Of a stretch of DNA of 64,000 nt, positions 41,419 to 48,824 are shown one piece after another. The notes beneath the pieces were generated by a model that saw only the letters and a list, made by a program, of their open reading frames with translations, made no database searches and was not told the DNA's origin. The stretch is from VRUE01 sp963837695 (lineage in GTDB: Bacteria; Actinomycetota; Thermoleophilia; Solirubrobacterales; 70-9), in assembly GCA_963837695.1 (NCBI GenBank), contig CAWINZ010000005.1, positions 248,001 to 312,000 on the forward strand, given 5' to 3'. A program made the translations under genes and the position numbers. The stretch's first letter is position 1; each line of letters starts with the position of its first letter.

Positions 41419-42219
41419 CTATTTACTCGGGCTTTTACGTCGTTTCGGCTTAGCAGCTGCCTTCCTGGTCGAACCCTTCGCGCTCGGCTTTGCCTTTTCC
41501 GACGCAGGCCCTCCCCTCGAAGACGCTTTCGCCCTCTCGCCTTTGCGCGACTTCTCGGCGGGACCCCCGTCCTCATCAACCTCAATAGATGGGCCGACCT
41601 TCCTGTCCTCGTTCGCCGAGCCATAGGCAAGAATTGAAACAGTGAAAGAAGTGCCCTTAGCGTCGTTCTCAGTCAGGCGCTCCGCACTGCCATACTTGAT
41701 CCCTTCCACTTCCTCTAGCGCACGGCTAAGAACCGCGACCGCTTCCTCCCAACCCTGCTCATCGAGGATCATGGGGCTCCAGCTCATGTGCGCGTCCCTA
41801 ACCGAGTCAAAGGCATCGGATTCGACTGCGGCAACTGCGTCTCTCACCACCATGTCAAGCAAATCCCCTCGCATCTTCCCTTTGATGACATCCGGGACCC
41901 CTGCCCATTCCACCTCGTCAATGCGCGCCTGCTCAGTCGCTCGGTAGAATTTCTCTACCGTTCCACGAACGGGTTTTTCGCAGACAAGCTCAATGAGAGG
42001 CGGGTCGAGTTTTTTCAACACGTCCATCTCATACCGGACCTTGTTTACGGGTGCTCCAAGTTCCTTGCAGATTTCTGGTCGGCTGGCCACCCGTTCATTC
42101 AGAAGCACAATGATCTGAACCCGAAGCTCGGTCTGCATACCCGTAACTACGGTCTTCTTGGGCCTTGCGTCGGTAGTCCTCTTCAGCCGCTTCCTAGTCT
42201 GATTGTCCTTTGACGCCAT
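41419..42219 (-). CDS. winged-helix regulator with Lys/Arg-rich C-terminal tail
   Basis: 266 residues from ATG 42219 (GGAGGAG upstream). Residues about 25-75 are an ArsR-like winged helix: MQTELRVQIIVLLNERVASR, then EICKELGAPVNKVRYEMDVL. The middle is helical (effector or dimer domain), and the last ~60 residues are low-complexity Lys/Ser/Ala, histone-H1-like. Divergent from the first 19-residue peptide gene and so a candidate regulator of it. Less GC-rich than its neighbours. Confidence 0.75.
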   Translation of the reverse strand: MASKDNQTRKRLKRTTDARPKKTVVTGMQTELRVQIIVLLNERVASRPEICKELGAPVNKVRYEMDVLKKLDPPLIELVCEKPVRGTVEKFYRATEQARIDEVEWAGVPDVIKGKMRGDLLDMVVRDAVAAVESDAFDSVRDAHMSWSPMILDEQGWEEAVAVLSRALEEVEGIKYGSAERLTENDAKGTSFTVSILAYGSANEDRKVGPSIEVDEDGGPAEKSRKGERAKASSRGGPASEKAKPSAKGSTRKAAAKPKRRKSPSK

Positions 42220-42320
42220 TGGGCTCCTCCTCGATCTTATTTGGGTACGAGGTGGAACTCTATTCCATCTGGTCTGACTACTCGTGGTCAGTGCAGGGGT
42301 TTTCTGCGCTATCACACGTT

Positions 42321-42331
42321 GTTCTGAGAAC
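42321..42331. promoter_or_regulatory. short palindrome in the regulator/peptide divergent spacer
   Basis: GTTCTGAGAAC, perfect 5-bp dyad, followed by an AT-rich TATATTATTC stretch that could hold a -10 element. The rest of 42220-42407 is a promoter-like AT-rich region. Confidence 0.35.
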
Positions 42332-42407
42332 CTATATTATTCAGTTTTTCTAGTGTAGACTTTTTTGGCTGCCTAGCAAGCCGCTAGTCGATGGGAGGTG
42401 AGGGAGG

Positions 42408-42467
42408 ATGAAGATCAGCTTGTCCGATTGTGCAGTCCCGGTCGTCTCGATCCACAAGGCCGGATAG
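42408..42467 (+). CDS. 19-residue peptide gene 1
   Basis: Encodes MKISLSDCAVPVVSIHKAG. The ATG is preceded by a very strong purine-rich ribosome site (GGGAGGTGAGGGAGG). A second gene 240 bp downstream encodes a same-length paralogue, with MKIS, Pro11-Val12, Ser14, His16-Lys17 and Gly19 conserved. GC-rich inverted repeats follow the stop. The product could be a secreted or cytosolic signal peptide, a leader peptide or a modified-peptide precursor. I know of no family. Confidence 0.6.
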   Translation: MKISLSDCAVPVVSIHKAG

Positions 42468-42556
42468 CCAATGCGTGCCCGGTGGGACGGCCCAGAACTG
42501 CTTCCGCCGGGCACACCGGTTGTGACTCCCTAACTCCGCTTGCTCGCGTCCGGCGG

Positions 42557-42575
42557 TTTAAACGTCGTGTTTAAA
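42557..42575. promoter_or_regulatory. AT-rich dyad upstream of peptide gene 2
   Basis: TTTAAAC-GTCGT-GTTTAAA, perfect 7-bp half sites, followed by AAATATATTC (possible -10). AT-rich in an otherwise GC-rich genome and 73 bp before the peptide ATG. Confidence 0.45.
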
Positions 42576-42647
42576 AATATATTCAATTTTTCTTAAGCAA
42601 ATTATTCTCGGCCCTTGAGGCCCGTTTGATTGGAAGGGGGTGAGGAA

Positions 42648-42707
42648 ATGAAGATCAGCCCATACGGTGCTATGGCTCCAGTCCTGTCCGTCCACAAGGG
42701 CGGGTAG
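42648..42707 (+). CDS. 19-residue peptide gene 2
   Basis: Encodes MKISPYGAMAPVLSVHKGG. The ribosome site GGAAGGGGGTGAGGAA resembles that of gene 1. Followed by an AGCGGGAG/CTCCCGCT inverted repeat. Same length and conserved positions as gene 1, but Cys8 is not conserved, so a Cys-based modification is unlikely to be the common function. Confidence 0.6.
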   Translation: MKISPYGAMAPVLSVHKGG

Positions 42708-42968
42708 CGCAAGGAGAGCAGCGGGAGCGGCAACCATGCCTCTCCCGCTGCACGAACCAGCTGGCTGCCTTGGGTGCGTCGAGAGTCAGCCGCCGGCGAC
42801 GGCAGAGCTTTGTTGCGCACCTCGCCAGTGAACGGCGAAAGCTGCGCGAAAAAGTCCCAAAAAGTGCGTATGGCGAACTGGCTCTGAATGCTTAACGATT
42901 AGCCCATCGCTCAGGACGCTAAAACTGCTTGGTCTCGTTGCACCTCCCAAGAGCGAGGCCGAGTGGCG

Positions 42969-43013
42969 GCCGGACCCCGGGCGGCGAATGGTCGTCACCG
43001 CCTGGGGTCCGGC
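42969..43013. terminator. strong hairpin after the peptide cluster
   Basis: 16-bp arms (42969-42984 and 42998-43013) with one mismatch and a 13-nt loop. No U-run on either side. It separates the peptide genes from the HTH genes. Region 42708-42968 holds no convincing gene. Confidence 0.5.
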
Positions 43014-43059
43014 ATAGAGGCACGCTTTGGTCAGAGCCACCGTCGGTCGACCGCGACCC

Positions 43060-43353
43060 ATGAGCGATGAGATCCCGCCCATCGCTGATGCCTGGTGGGC
43101 CTCTTTGGCGCACCGTCTCCTCCATCCCGTTCAGGTGGAAGTGATCAAGGCACTAAGACAAAGTGGCCGTCCACTGTCGGCGCCCGAGATCGCCGAGCTT
43201 GTGAAGAACACGAGCGCAGCCCGCCTCGCCCAGCATCATCTGCGGCGCCTGCGCAGGCTTGGCGCCATCGACTACGCCGATGGTGAGCAGCCTCGCAACC
43301 GGCTCGATGTCCGCTACCAGCTCGTACTGGATCTGCCCGCCGATGATCACTGA
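43060..43353 (+). CDS. ArsR-like winged-helix protein
   Basis: 97 residues from ATG 43060. LLHPVQVEVIKALRQSGRPL then SAPEIAELVKNTSAARLAQHHLRRLRRLGAIDY: a typical winged helix with a recognition helix and wing. Overlaps the XRE gene by 11 bp. Part of a three-gene coupled unit of small DNA-binding proteins. Confidence 0.75.
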   Translation: MSDEIPPIADAWWASLAHRLLHPVQVEVIKALRQSGRPLSAPEIAELVKNTSAARLAQHHLRRLRRLGAIDYADGEQPRNRLDVRYQLVLDLPADDH

Positions 43354-43636
43354 TCGAAGGCCGGTTCCGGTGCATTTCGGCAACCGCCTCCGTGCCTGCC
43401 GCAACCGAGCTGAGATCTCACAAGAGGCGCTCGGCGAAATGACTGCGCTTCACCGCACCGAGATCGGGATGCTTGAGCGAGGAGAGCGCGAGCCTCGGCT
43501 CAACACGATCATCAAGCTCGCCGGCGCCCTCGAAGTCCCTCTTCATGAACTCATCGGTGGAATCGAGTGGAAGCCGACGGGTCGCGCCCCACACGAGTTC
43601 GAGTTCCGGAGCCTAGGCGATGCCTCAGCCGAGTAG
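43343..43636 (+). CDS. XRE-family HTH regulator
   Basis: 97 residues from ATG 43343, overlapping the preceding stop. HTH: FGNRLRACRNRAEISQEALG, TALHRTEIGMLERGEREPRL, NTIIKLAGALEVPLHELIGG, ending with WKP. Clearly related to the XRE proteins of M2/M3 (same ALHRTxIGLLERG pattern), suggesting that this patch is also of mobile-element origin. Confidence 0.85.
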   Translation: MITDRRPVPVHFGNRLRACRNRAEISQEALGEMTALHRTEIGMLERGEREPRLNTIIKLAGALEVPLHELIGGIEWKPTGRAPHEFEFRSLGDASAE

Positions 43637-43889
43637 CAAGTCGCCGGAGGACAGAGACCTGTGGCTTGAACAGGCGCTTCTCTCGGAGATCATCTTTTTG
43701 CACCCGGACCACCTGACATTCGAGGAGCTGGTCTTGAAGATGGAAGACGGCCCGAGCAACACAGGCCGCATTGCGATCCTTGACTCTTTTCAGGCACTCA
43801 AACGCTCCGGCCTGGTTCGGCTCAACGGCGAGGTCGTCGAACCGACGTACGCCACGCTGCGGGCCGCCGCAATCTTCGAATGCCCCTGA
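43620..43889 (+). CDS. small protein, possibly winged-helix, unknown
   Basis: 89 residues; overlaps the XRE gene by 17 bp. ALLSEIIFLHPDHLTFEELV then DSFQALKRSGLVRLNGEVVE fits a helix-turn-helix with a wing, but without a diagnostic motif. Probably cotranscribed with the two regulators before it. Confidence 0.6.
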   Translation: MPQPSSKSPEDRDLWLEQALLSEIIFLHPDHLTFEELVLKMEDGPSNTGRIAILDSFQALKRSGLVRLNGEVVEPTYATLRAAAIFECP

Positions 43890-43910
43890 CCTGATCGCAG
43901 TCGCCGGATT

Positions 43911-43927
43911 GTAAGATGCTATCTTAC
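43911..43927. promoter_or_regulatory. operator of the vapBC pair
   Basis: GTAAGAT-GCT-ATCTTAC, perfect 7-bp dyad ending 4 bp before the antitoxin ATG. Very likely the site for AbrB-type autoregulation. Confidence 0.7.
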
Positions 43928-43931
43928 TTCG

Positions 43932-44162
43932 ATGAGAACTACCGTATCCACCAAGGGCCAGATCGTGCTCCCCGCCGAGCTTCGCCAGCGCGACGGCATT
44001 GCGCCGGGGCAGGAGTTCGAGGTCGAGCGACTTGATGCAGATGAGTACCGACTGCGTCGGGTCGCGCCGTCACCCAACGAAGGCTTGGTGGACTGGCTGC
44101 TGGCCTGCCCCAGAAAGGGTTACTTCGTCGCAATCGACTCCGAGTCGACCGACACGCTGTGA
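43932..44162 (+). CDS. AbrB/SpoVT-type antitoxin (VapB)
   Basis: 76 residues. TTVSTKGQIVLPAELRQRDG then PGQEFEVERLDADEYRLRRV is the swapped-hairpin AbrB DNA-binding fold. The C-terminal segment GLVDWLLACPRKGYF should bind the toxin. Its stop overlaps the toxin GTG. Confidence 0.9.
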   Translation: MRTTVSTKGQIVLPAELRQRDGIAPGQEFEVERLDADEYRLRRVAPSPNEGLVDWLLACPRKGYFVAIDSESTDTL

Positions 44163-44566
44163 AGTACCTCGTCGACGCCAACGTCCTCTCCGAGGCCACC
44201 AAGCCAGATCCCAAACCGCGGGTAGTCGAGTGGCTACGCCGCAACGAGCGCTCGATCGTCGTCGATCCGATCGTCCTCGGCGAGGTCCGCTTCGGCATCA
44301 TGCTCCTTGCACGTGGCGCGCGCCGCACCGAGCTGGAGCAATGGTTTGAGCAGGGAGTCGGCCGCATCCAGTGCCTTCCCTGGGACTCAGCCGTCGGGCT
44401 GCGCTGGGCGCAACTCCTGGCCGACCTGCGCCGCCGCGGCCGGCCGATGTCGATCAAAGACAGCCTGATCGCTGCCAGCGCCCTCACCCACGATCTGGCG
44501 CTCGCCACGCTGAACCAGCGTGACTTCAGGCCAGCACAGGTGAAGCTGGTCGATCTGCCGACCTGA
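44159..44566 (+). CDS. PIN-domain toxin (VapC)
   Basis: 135 residues from GTG 44159 (GTGA overlap). PIN acidic residues: YLVDANVLSEATKP, VLGEVRFGI, MSIKDSLIAASALTHDLALA, TLNQRDF. Predicted tRNA/rRNA-cleaving toxin neutralised by the preceding AbrB-type protein. Confidence 0.92.
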   Translation: MKYLVDANVLSEATKPDPKPRVVEWLRRNERSIVVDPIVLGEVRFGIMLLARGARRTELEQWFEQGVGRIQCLPWDSAVGLRWAQLLADLRRRGRPMSIKDSLIAASALTHDLALATLNQRDFRPAQVKLVDLPT

Positions 44567-44933
44567 TCTCCAAGCACGACCCGGCGGGCGTAAGTCTCAG
44601 GCCGCGCTCTTGCTCTTGTATCAATTGTTCGGCCCGATCCGGATGGGCTGCGGCATTGATGTAGAGCTTCACGCAACCCTTGAGGCGTGTTCCGTCTTGG
44701 CCCTCCTCTTCGCAGCGTCGAAGCCACTCCCGTGGAATACCTTCCTTGCGTAGCGTCGCCACCATCGGCTCGATTGCTGCTCGCGCGGCCGGTGTGCAGC
44801 GGGCAAGATCCTCTGCAAGCACCTCATCGACCACCCGAACTTCAAAGCGCGGATCCGCGCCCGCGCTCACGAACGACCTATCCCTCGCCGTCAGTGGGCA
44901 GTGATCCGAAGTGCCGGCGCGCACCGGCGACAC
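44526..44933 (-). CDS. hypothetical protein downstream of ferredoxin
   Basis: 135 residues from GTG 44933; start uncertain. Contains VVDEVLAEDLARCTPAARAA and REWLRRCEEEGQDGTRLKGC; helical and charged. It begins 13 bp after the ferredoxin stop in the same orientation and its 3' end overlaps vapC by 41 bp on the opposite strand. No family recognised. Confidence 0.45.
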   Translation of the reverse strand: MSPVRAGTSDHCPLTARDRSFVSAGADPRFEVRVVDEVLAEDLARCTPAARAAIEPMVATLRKEGIPREWLRRCEEEGQDGTRLKGCVKLYINAAAHPDRAEQLIQEQERGLRLTPAGSCLEIRSADRPASPVLA

Positions 44934-44945
44934 AGCCTGCGGCCT

Positions 44946-45218
44946 TCAGGCGGCCGATTTGCTCTTGTAGTACTCGGCGTTGATCTCGGCGTATTTGGCC
45001 CACTCGGCCGGGAGCTGGTCCTCGGCGAAGCAGGCGTCGACCGGGCAGGCCTCGACGCAGGCGTCGCAGTCGATGCACTCGTCGGGGTCGATATAGAGCA
45101 TCTCGACCGAGTCGTAGTCGGGCTCGTCCGGCGTCGGGTGGATGCAGTCCACCGGACATACCTCGACGCACGAGTTGTCCTTCTGGCCAATGCACGGCTC
45201 GGCGATGACGTAGGTCAT
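44946..45218 (-). CDS. fdxA: 7Fe (3Fe-4S/4Fe-4S) ferredoxin
   Basis: 90 residues. Starts MTYVIAEPCIGQKDNSCVEV; cluster ligands CxxxxxxxCxxxCP (CIGQKDNSCVEVCPVDC) and CIDCDACVEACP. Actinobacterial FdxA type. Soluble electron carrier; could serve the P450 or other oxidoreductases in the cell. Confidence 0.95.
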   Translation of the reverse strand: MTYVIAEPCIGQKDNSCVEVCPVDCIHPTPDEPDYDSVEMLYIDPDECIDCDACVEACPVDACFAEDQLPAEWAKYAEINAEYYKSKSAA

Positions 45219-45383
45219 TCGAAGATTCTCCTGAGGTCGTCTTTGCGGTGCCGGGCGGGTACTCGTCCCTGCCAGGCGCGAGCGGACATTTTAGGGATTG
45301 TCGGGCCCGGCCCGCCTGCTCGCGGCGAGAACCCGCCGGAATGCGGCTATGCAGATGGCCTCGCCGGGTCTAGGATTCGCGGC

Positions 45384-47921
45384 GTGCTCCGTCCACGCAT
45401 CGCCGTCCTCAGCATGACCCTGGGAGTGCTGGCCCTCGCCCCCGCGGCCCGCGCCGGGCTGGAGCAGCCCGCGCCGGGGTCGGCCCCGCCGACTCCCCCG
45501 ACCGTCTACTCCGACAGTCGCGTGATCGTCGAGTGGACCGCCGACGCAGACCACGTCGACAAAGTCGGCGCGCGCGACGACGCCGAAGTCGCGTTCGAGG
45601 GCGACCTCGGCAACCGCAAGTTCCAGCTGGTCGAAGTCGAGCCGGGGCAGACGGCGGCGGGCGCGGTGCGCGAATTGGAAGCCGACCCGGCCGTGGCGGT
45701 CGCCGAACGGGATGGCTACAGCGCCCCCAACTCGATCCCCAACGATCCTAAATTCGGACAGCTCTGGGGCCTGCGCAACACTGGCGCCGGAATCAATGGA
45801 TTCTCTGACGCGCTCGCCGGGGCCGACGTCAACGCCCCGTTGGCGTGGGACCGGACGAAAGGCGAACCCACGACGGTGATCGCCGACATCGACTCCGGCT
45901 ACCGCTTCGGCGATTCGGAGCTCGGCGCGGTCGCGTGGACGAATACGGGCGAGATCCCCGGGAACAGCTTGGACGACGATGTCAACGGGTTCGTCGACGA
46001 CGTTCATGGCTACGACTTCGTCGGAGCCAGTGCGGATGCGCCGACGAGCGACCCGGATCCGTCAGACGACAACCTCATCTCCGGTGGCCACGGGATTCAC
46101 ACCGCGGGCACCATGGGCGCCGCCGGGAACAACGGCGAGGGCATTTCCGGGGTTTCGCAGAACGTCAGCATCATGCCGCTGCGAGTCTGCGCGAACGCAC
46201 CCAGCGCCGAAAACGAAGCTCGCTGTCCGTTCTCCTCCCAGCTGGCGGCGATCAACTACGCGGGAGCAAACGGCGCCAGGGCGGCGAATATGTCGCTCGG
46301 TAGCACGTCGTCCAACACGACGGTGCGGGACGCGATCGCCGCCAACCCCGAAACGCTCTATGTGATTTCCGCCGGCAACGACACCCAGAACAACGACTCC
46401 GTGCCGCACTATCCCTGTAACTACAACCCCTTGGGGGAAGGCAAAAGCGCCGTCGACAACGTGATCTGCGTAGCCGCGACCGACCAGGCCGACGGGCTGG
46501 CGAGCTTCTCGGATTGGGGCGCGGCCTCGGTCGACCTGGGCGCACCCGGCACCCAGACCCTGAGCACCTACCTGGCGATCGAAGAAAGCTTCCGCGACGA
46601 TTTCGAGGCAAACAACTTCGCGGCCAACTGGTCCAAATCGGGCACGAACAACTTCGGCCGCGCCGTGGCGGGCGATGGGCCGCTGACGTCGTTTGGAATG
46701 ACCGATTCGCCGGGAGCGGCGCCGGCGCCGAACACCCAGTACGACACGACGCTGACGACCGGCGTGGCGATCCCCGCCGGATCGGGCGCCTGCAAGCTGC
46801 GCGGGATGCGCTACAGAAATGGCGGCTCGGGCGGGACCTTCTACTACCAGGTGTTGAGCGACGGCTCCCCGATCTTCACCAACTCCACTTCGACGGCAAC
46901 GAGCGGATCGGCGATGGTCCCCTTCAACACGGTGCCGATCCTCGGGCTCGGCGGGCACTCGGTGAAGCTGCGGTTCGGCTTTACCGCGGGCTCCGCGCCG
47001 ACCTTGGCGAACGGGATCTGGCTCGATGACCTCGAAATCGAATGCTATGAGCCCACCTCGGCCCCGCTCGCATATGAGTTCCTGCAGGGCACCTCGATGG
47101 CCGCGCCGCACGTCACCGGCGCGGCGGGACTGCTGTTCTCGCTCGAACCCGCCGCGACCGTCACCGAAGTGAGGGACGCGCTCCTTGCCGGGGTTGACAA
47201 GGTCCCCTCGCTGACCGGCAAGACGACCAGCGGCGGGCGCCTCGACATCGCCAAGGCGATGGACAGCCTCGAAGGCAACGCGATCGATGTGAGCGCGCCG
47301 GCCAAACCCGTCCTGCCCGACCCCGTGCCCGGCTCGGGCTCCAACGAGAACCACCCGCGGATCAAGGGGACGGCGGAGGCCGGCTCGACGGTGACGGTGT
47401 TCAAGGGCGCGGCGTGCAACGGGGGGATCGCCGCCACTGGCACCGCCGCCGAACTCGCGGGCGCCGGGATCGCGGTCACGGTTCCCGATAACTCGCTCTC
47501 GTTCTTCTCTGCCATTGCGACCGATGCCGCGCGCAACAAATCGGCCTGCTCGTTGCCGACCTCTTACCTCGAGAACTCGCCGGAAGGCGAAATCATCACT
47601 GAAGAACTTCCGCCCGGAACGGTTGAAGAAGCGCTACGGAAAATCGAAGAAGCCAACCGTCCCGCCAAGCCGCCGCTCGGGCCTACGCGAATCTGCACGG
47701 TGCCCAAGCTCGCCGGTAAGACGCTCGGGCAGGCGAAGGCAAAGCTGGCCGCAGCCAGCTGCACGCTCGGCAAAGTCACGAAGCCAAAAGCAAAACGCGG
47801 GCGCAAACTGCCGGCGCTGGTCGTCAAGACCTCGGCGCCGAGGGCGGGCGCCAAGCCCGCGAGCGGCAAGGTCAACCTCACCCTCGGCCCCAAGCCGAAG
47901 CCGAAAAAGCATCATCACTAG
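45384..47921 (+). CDS. secreted subtilisin-like protease with inserted domain and C-terminal PASTA domain
   Basis: 845 residues from GTG 45384, chosen because it yields a signal peptide (LRPRIAVLSMTLGVLALAPA). Propeptide-like region to about 110. Catalytic residues by position: Asp170 (ADIDSGY), His236 (GGHGIHTAG), Asn332 (ISAGND) and Ser571 (GTSMAAPHV). Asn to Ser spans 239 residues, far longer than in plain subtilases: a beta-rich jelly-roll-like insert occupies about 400-560. The C-terminus has Ig-like material and a PASTA-like domain (CTVPKLAGKTLGQAKAKLAA) ending in Lys/His. Secreted, probably cell-wall associated. Confidence 0.9.
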   Translation: MLRPRIAVLSMTLGVLALAPAARAGLEQPAPGSAPPTPPTVYSDSRVIVEWTADADHVDKVGARDDAEVAFEGDLGNRKFQLVEVEPGQTAAGAVRELEADPAVAVAERDGYSAPNSIPNDPKFGQLWGLRNTGAGINGFSDALAGADVNAPLAWDRTKGEPTTVIADIDSGYRFGDSELGAVAWTNTGEIPGNSLDDDVNGFVDDVHGYDFVGASADAPTSDPDPSDDNLISGGHGIHTAGTMGAAGNNGEGISGVSQNVSIMPLRVCANAPSAENEARCPFSSQLAAINYAGANGARAANMSLGSTSSNTTVRDAIAANPETLYVISAGNDTQNNDSVPHYPCNYNPLGEGKSAVDNVICVAATDQADGLASFSDWGAASVDLGAPGTQTLSTYLAIEESFRDDFEANNFAANWSKSGTNNFGRAVAGDGPLTSFGMTDSPGAAPAPNTQYDTTLTTGVAIPAGSGACKLRGMRYRNGGSGGTFYYQVLSDGSPIFTNSTSTATSGSAMVPFNTVPILGLGGHSVKLRFGFTAGSAPTLANGIWLDDLEIECYEPTSAPLAYEFLQGTSMAAPHVTGAAGLLFSLEPAATVTEVRDALLAGVDKVPSLTGKTTSGGRLDIAKAMDSLEGNAIDVSAPAKPVLPDPVPGSGSNENHPRIKGTAEAGSTVTVFKGAACNGGIAATGTAAELAGAGIAVTVPDNSLSFFSAIATDAARNKSACSLPTSYLENSPEGEIITEELPPGTVEEALRKIEEANRPAKPPLGPTRICTVPKLAGKTLGQAKAKLAAASCTLGKVTKPKAKRGRKLPALVVKTSAPRAGAKPASGKVNLTLGPKPKPKKHHH

Positions 47922-47933
47922 CATCGCTTCGCG

Positions 47934-48824
47934 ATGCTCTTGCTGACCGGGGCAACCGGAAGTATCGGATCGCGCCTGCTGCCGCTGCTGCTCGAGCGGG
48001 GCGAGGACGTGCGCTGCCTGGTGCGGGAGCCGCGGCGACTCGGCGCGCACCGGGTCGACGTTCAGATCGCCCTCGGCGACCTCGGCGAGATGTCCGACCC
48101 CTACCTGCTGCGCCAGGCGCTGCGCGGGGTCGACACGGTGATCCACCTGGCGGCGACGATCCGCGACCAGCCACCGCACCGGATCGAGGAGCTGAACGGG
48201 CTGGCGAGCGTGCGGCTGCTGCGCGCCGCCGAGCGCAGCGGCGTGCAGCGCTTCGACTTCTTCAGCGCTCTCGATGCCGCCGCGGCCCAGCGCACCCGCT
48301 TCTTCCGCGCCAAGTGGCTGGCCGAGCAGGCGATCGCCTCCTCGCCGCTGCAGACGACGATCTTCGCCCCCTCGATCGTCTATGACCACAGCGACCCCTG
48401 GATAACCCTGCTGCGCCGTTTCTCCTTCCTGCCGGTGCTGCCCGTCTCGGGCGACGGCCGGGCGCGCTTCCAACCGATCTGGGCCGACGACGCCGCCCGC
48501 TGCGTGGTCGGGGCGCTCGACCGCGATGCCCCTGACTCCCGCGACCGCTACGAGCTGGCCGGGCCCGAGACGCTCTGCTACGACGAGATGTCCGATCTGG
48601 TCAGCCGCGTCGCCGGACGCCCCCGCCCGCTCGTCCACGTTCCCCTGCCCCTGATCCGCGCCAGCTTGATCGGGCTCCGCAACGTCTTCGGCGAGGCCGT
48701 GTTCGCTACCTGGGAGGAGGCAGAGCTGATGGAGGTATCGATGATGAGCGAGCGCGGCACCGCGGATGCGGAGGAACTCGGAATAGTGCCGAGAAGGATG
48801 GGCGATGTCCTGGCGGAGGCTTAG
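47934..48824 (+). CDS. atypical SDR / NAD(P)-binding epimerase-like protein
   Basis: 296 residues. Rossmann motif MLLLTGATGSIGSRLLPLLL, then VIHLAATIRD. No YxxxK active-site pair; NDUFA9/NmrA-like, with PIWADDAARCVVGAL. The ATG lies inside a small hairpin (47920-47938) that also holds the protease stop codon, hinting at coupled control. Overlaps the next gene by 20 bp. Confidence 0.85.
   Translation: MLLLTGATGSIGSRLLPLLLERGEDVRCLVREPRRLGAHRVDVQIALGDLGEMSDPYLLRQALRGVDTVIHLAATIRDQPPHRIEELNGLASVRLLRAAERSGVQRFDFFSALDAAAAQRTRFFRAKWLAEQAIASSPLQTTIFAPSIVYDHSDPWITLLRRFSFLPVLPVSGDGRARFQPIWADDAARCVVGALDRDAPDSRDRYELAGPETLCYDEMSDLVSRVAGRPRPLVHVPLPLIRASLIGLRNVFGEAVFATWEEAELMEVSMMSERGTADAEELGIVPRRMGDVLAEA

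Noticed and set aside
44901..45383. N-terminal extension of the subtilase frame to 44901
   Set aside because: It would overlap the ferredoxin gene on the other strand and lacks a signal peptide at its start; GTG 45384 gives a proper signal sequence.
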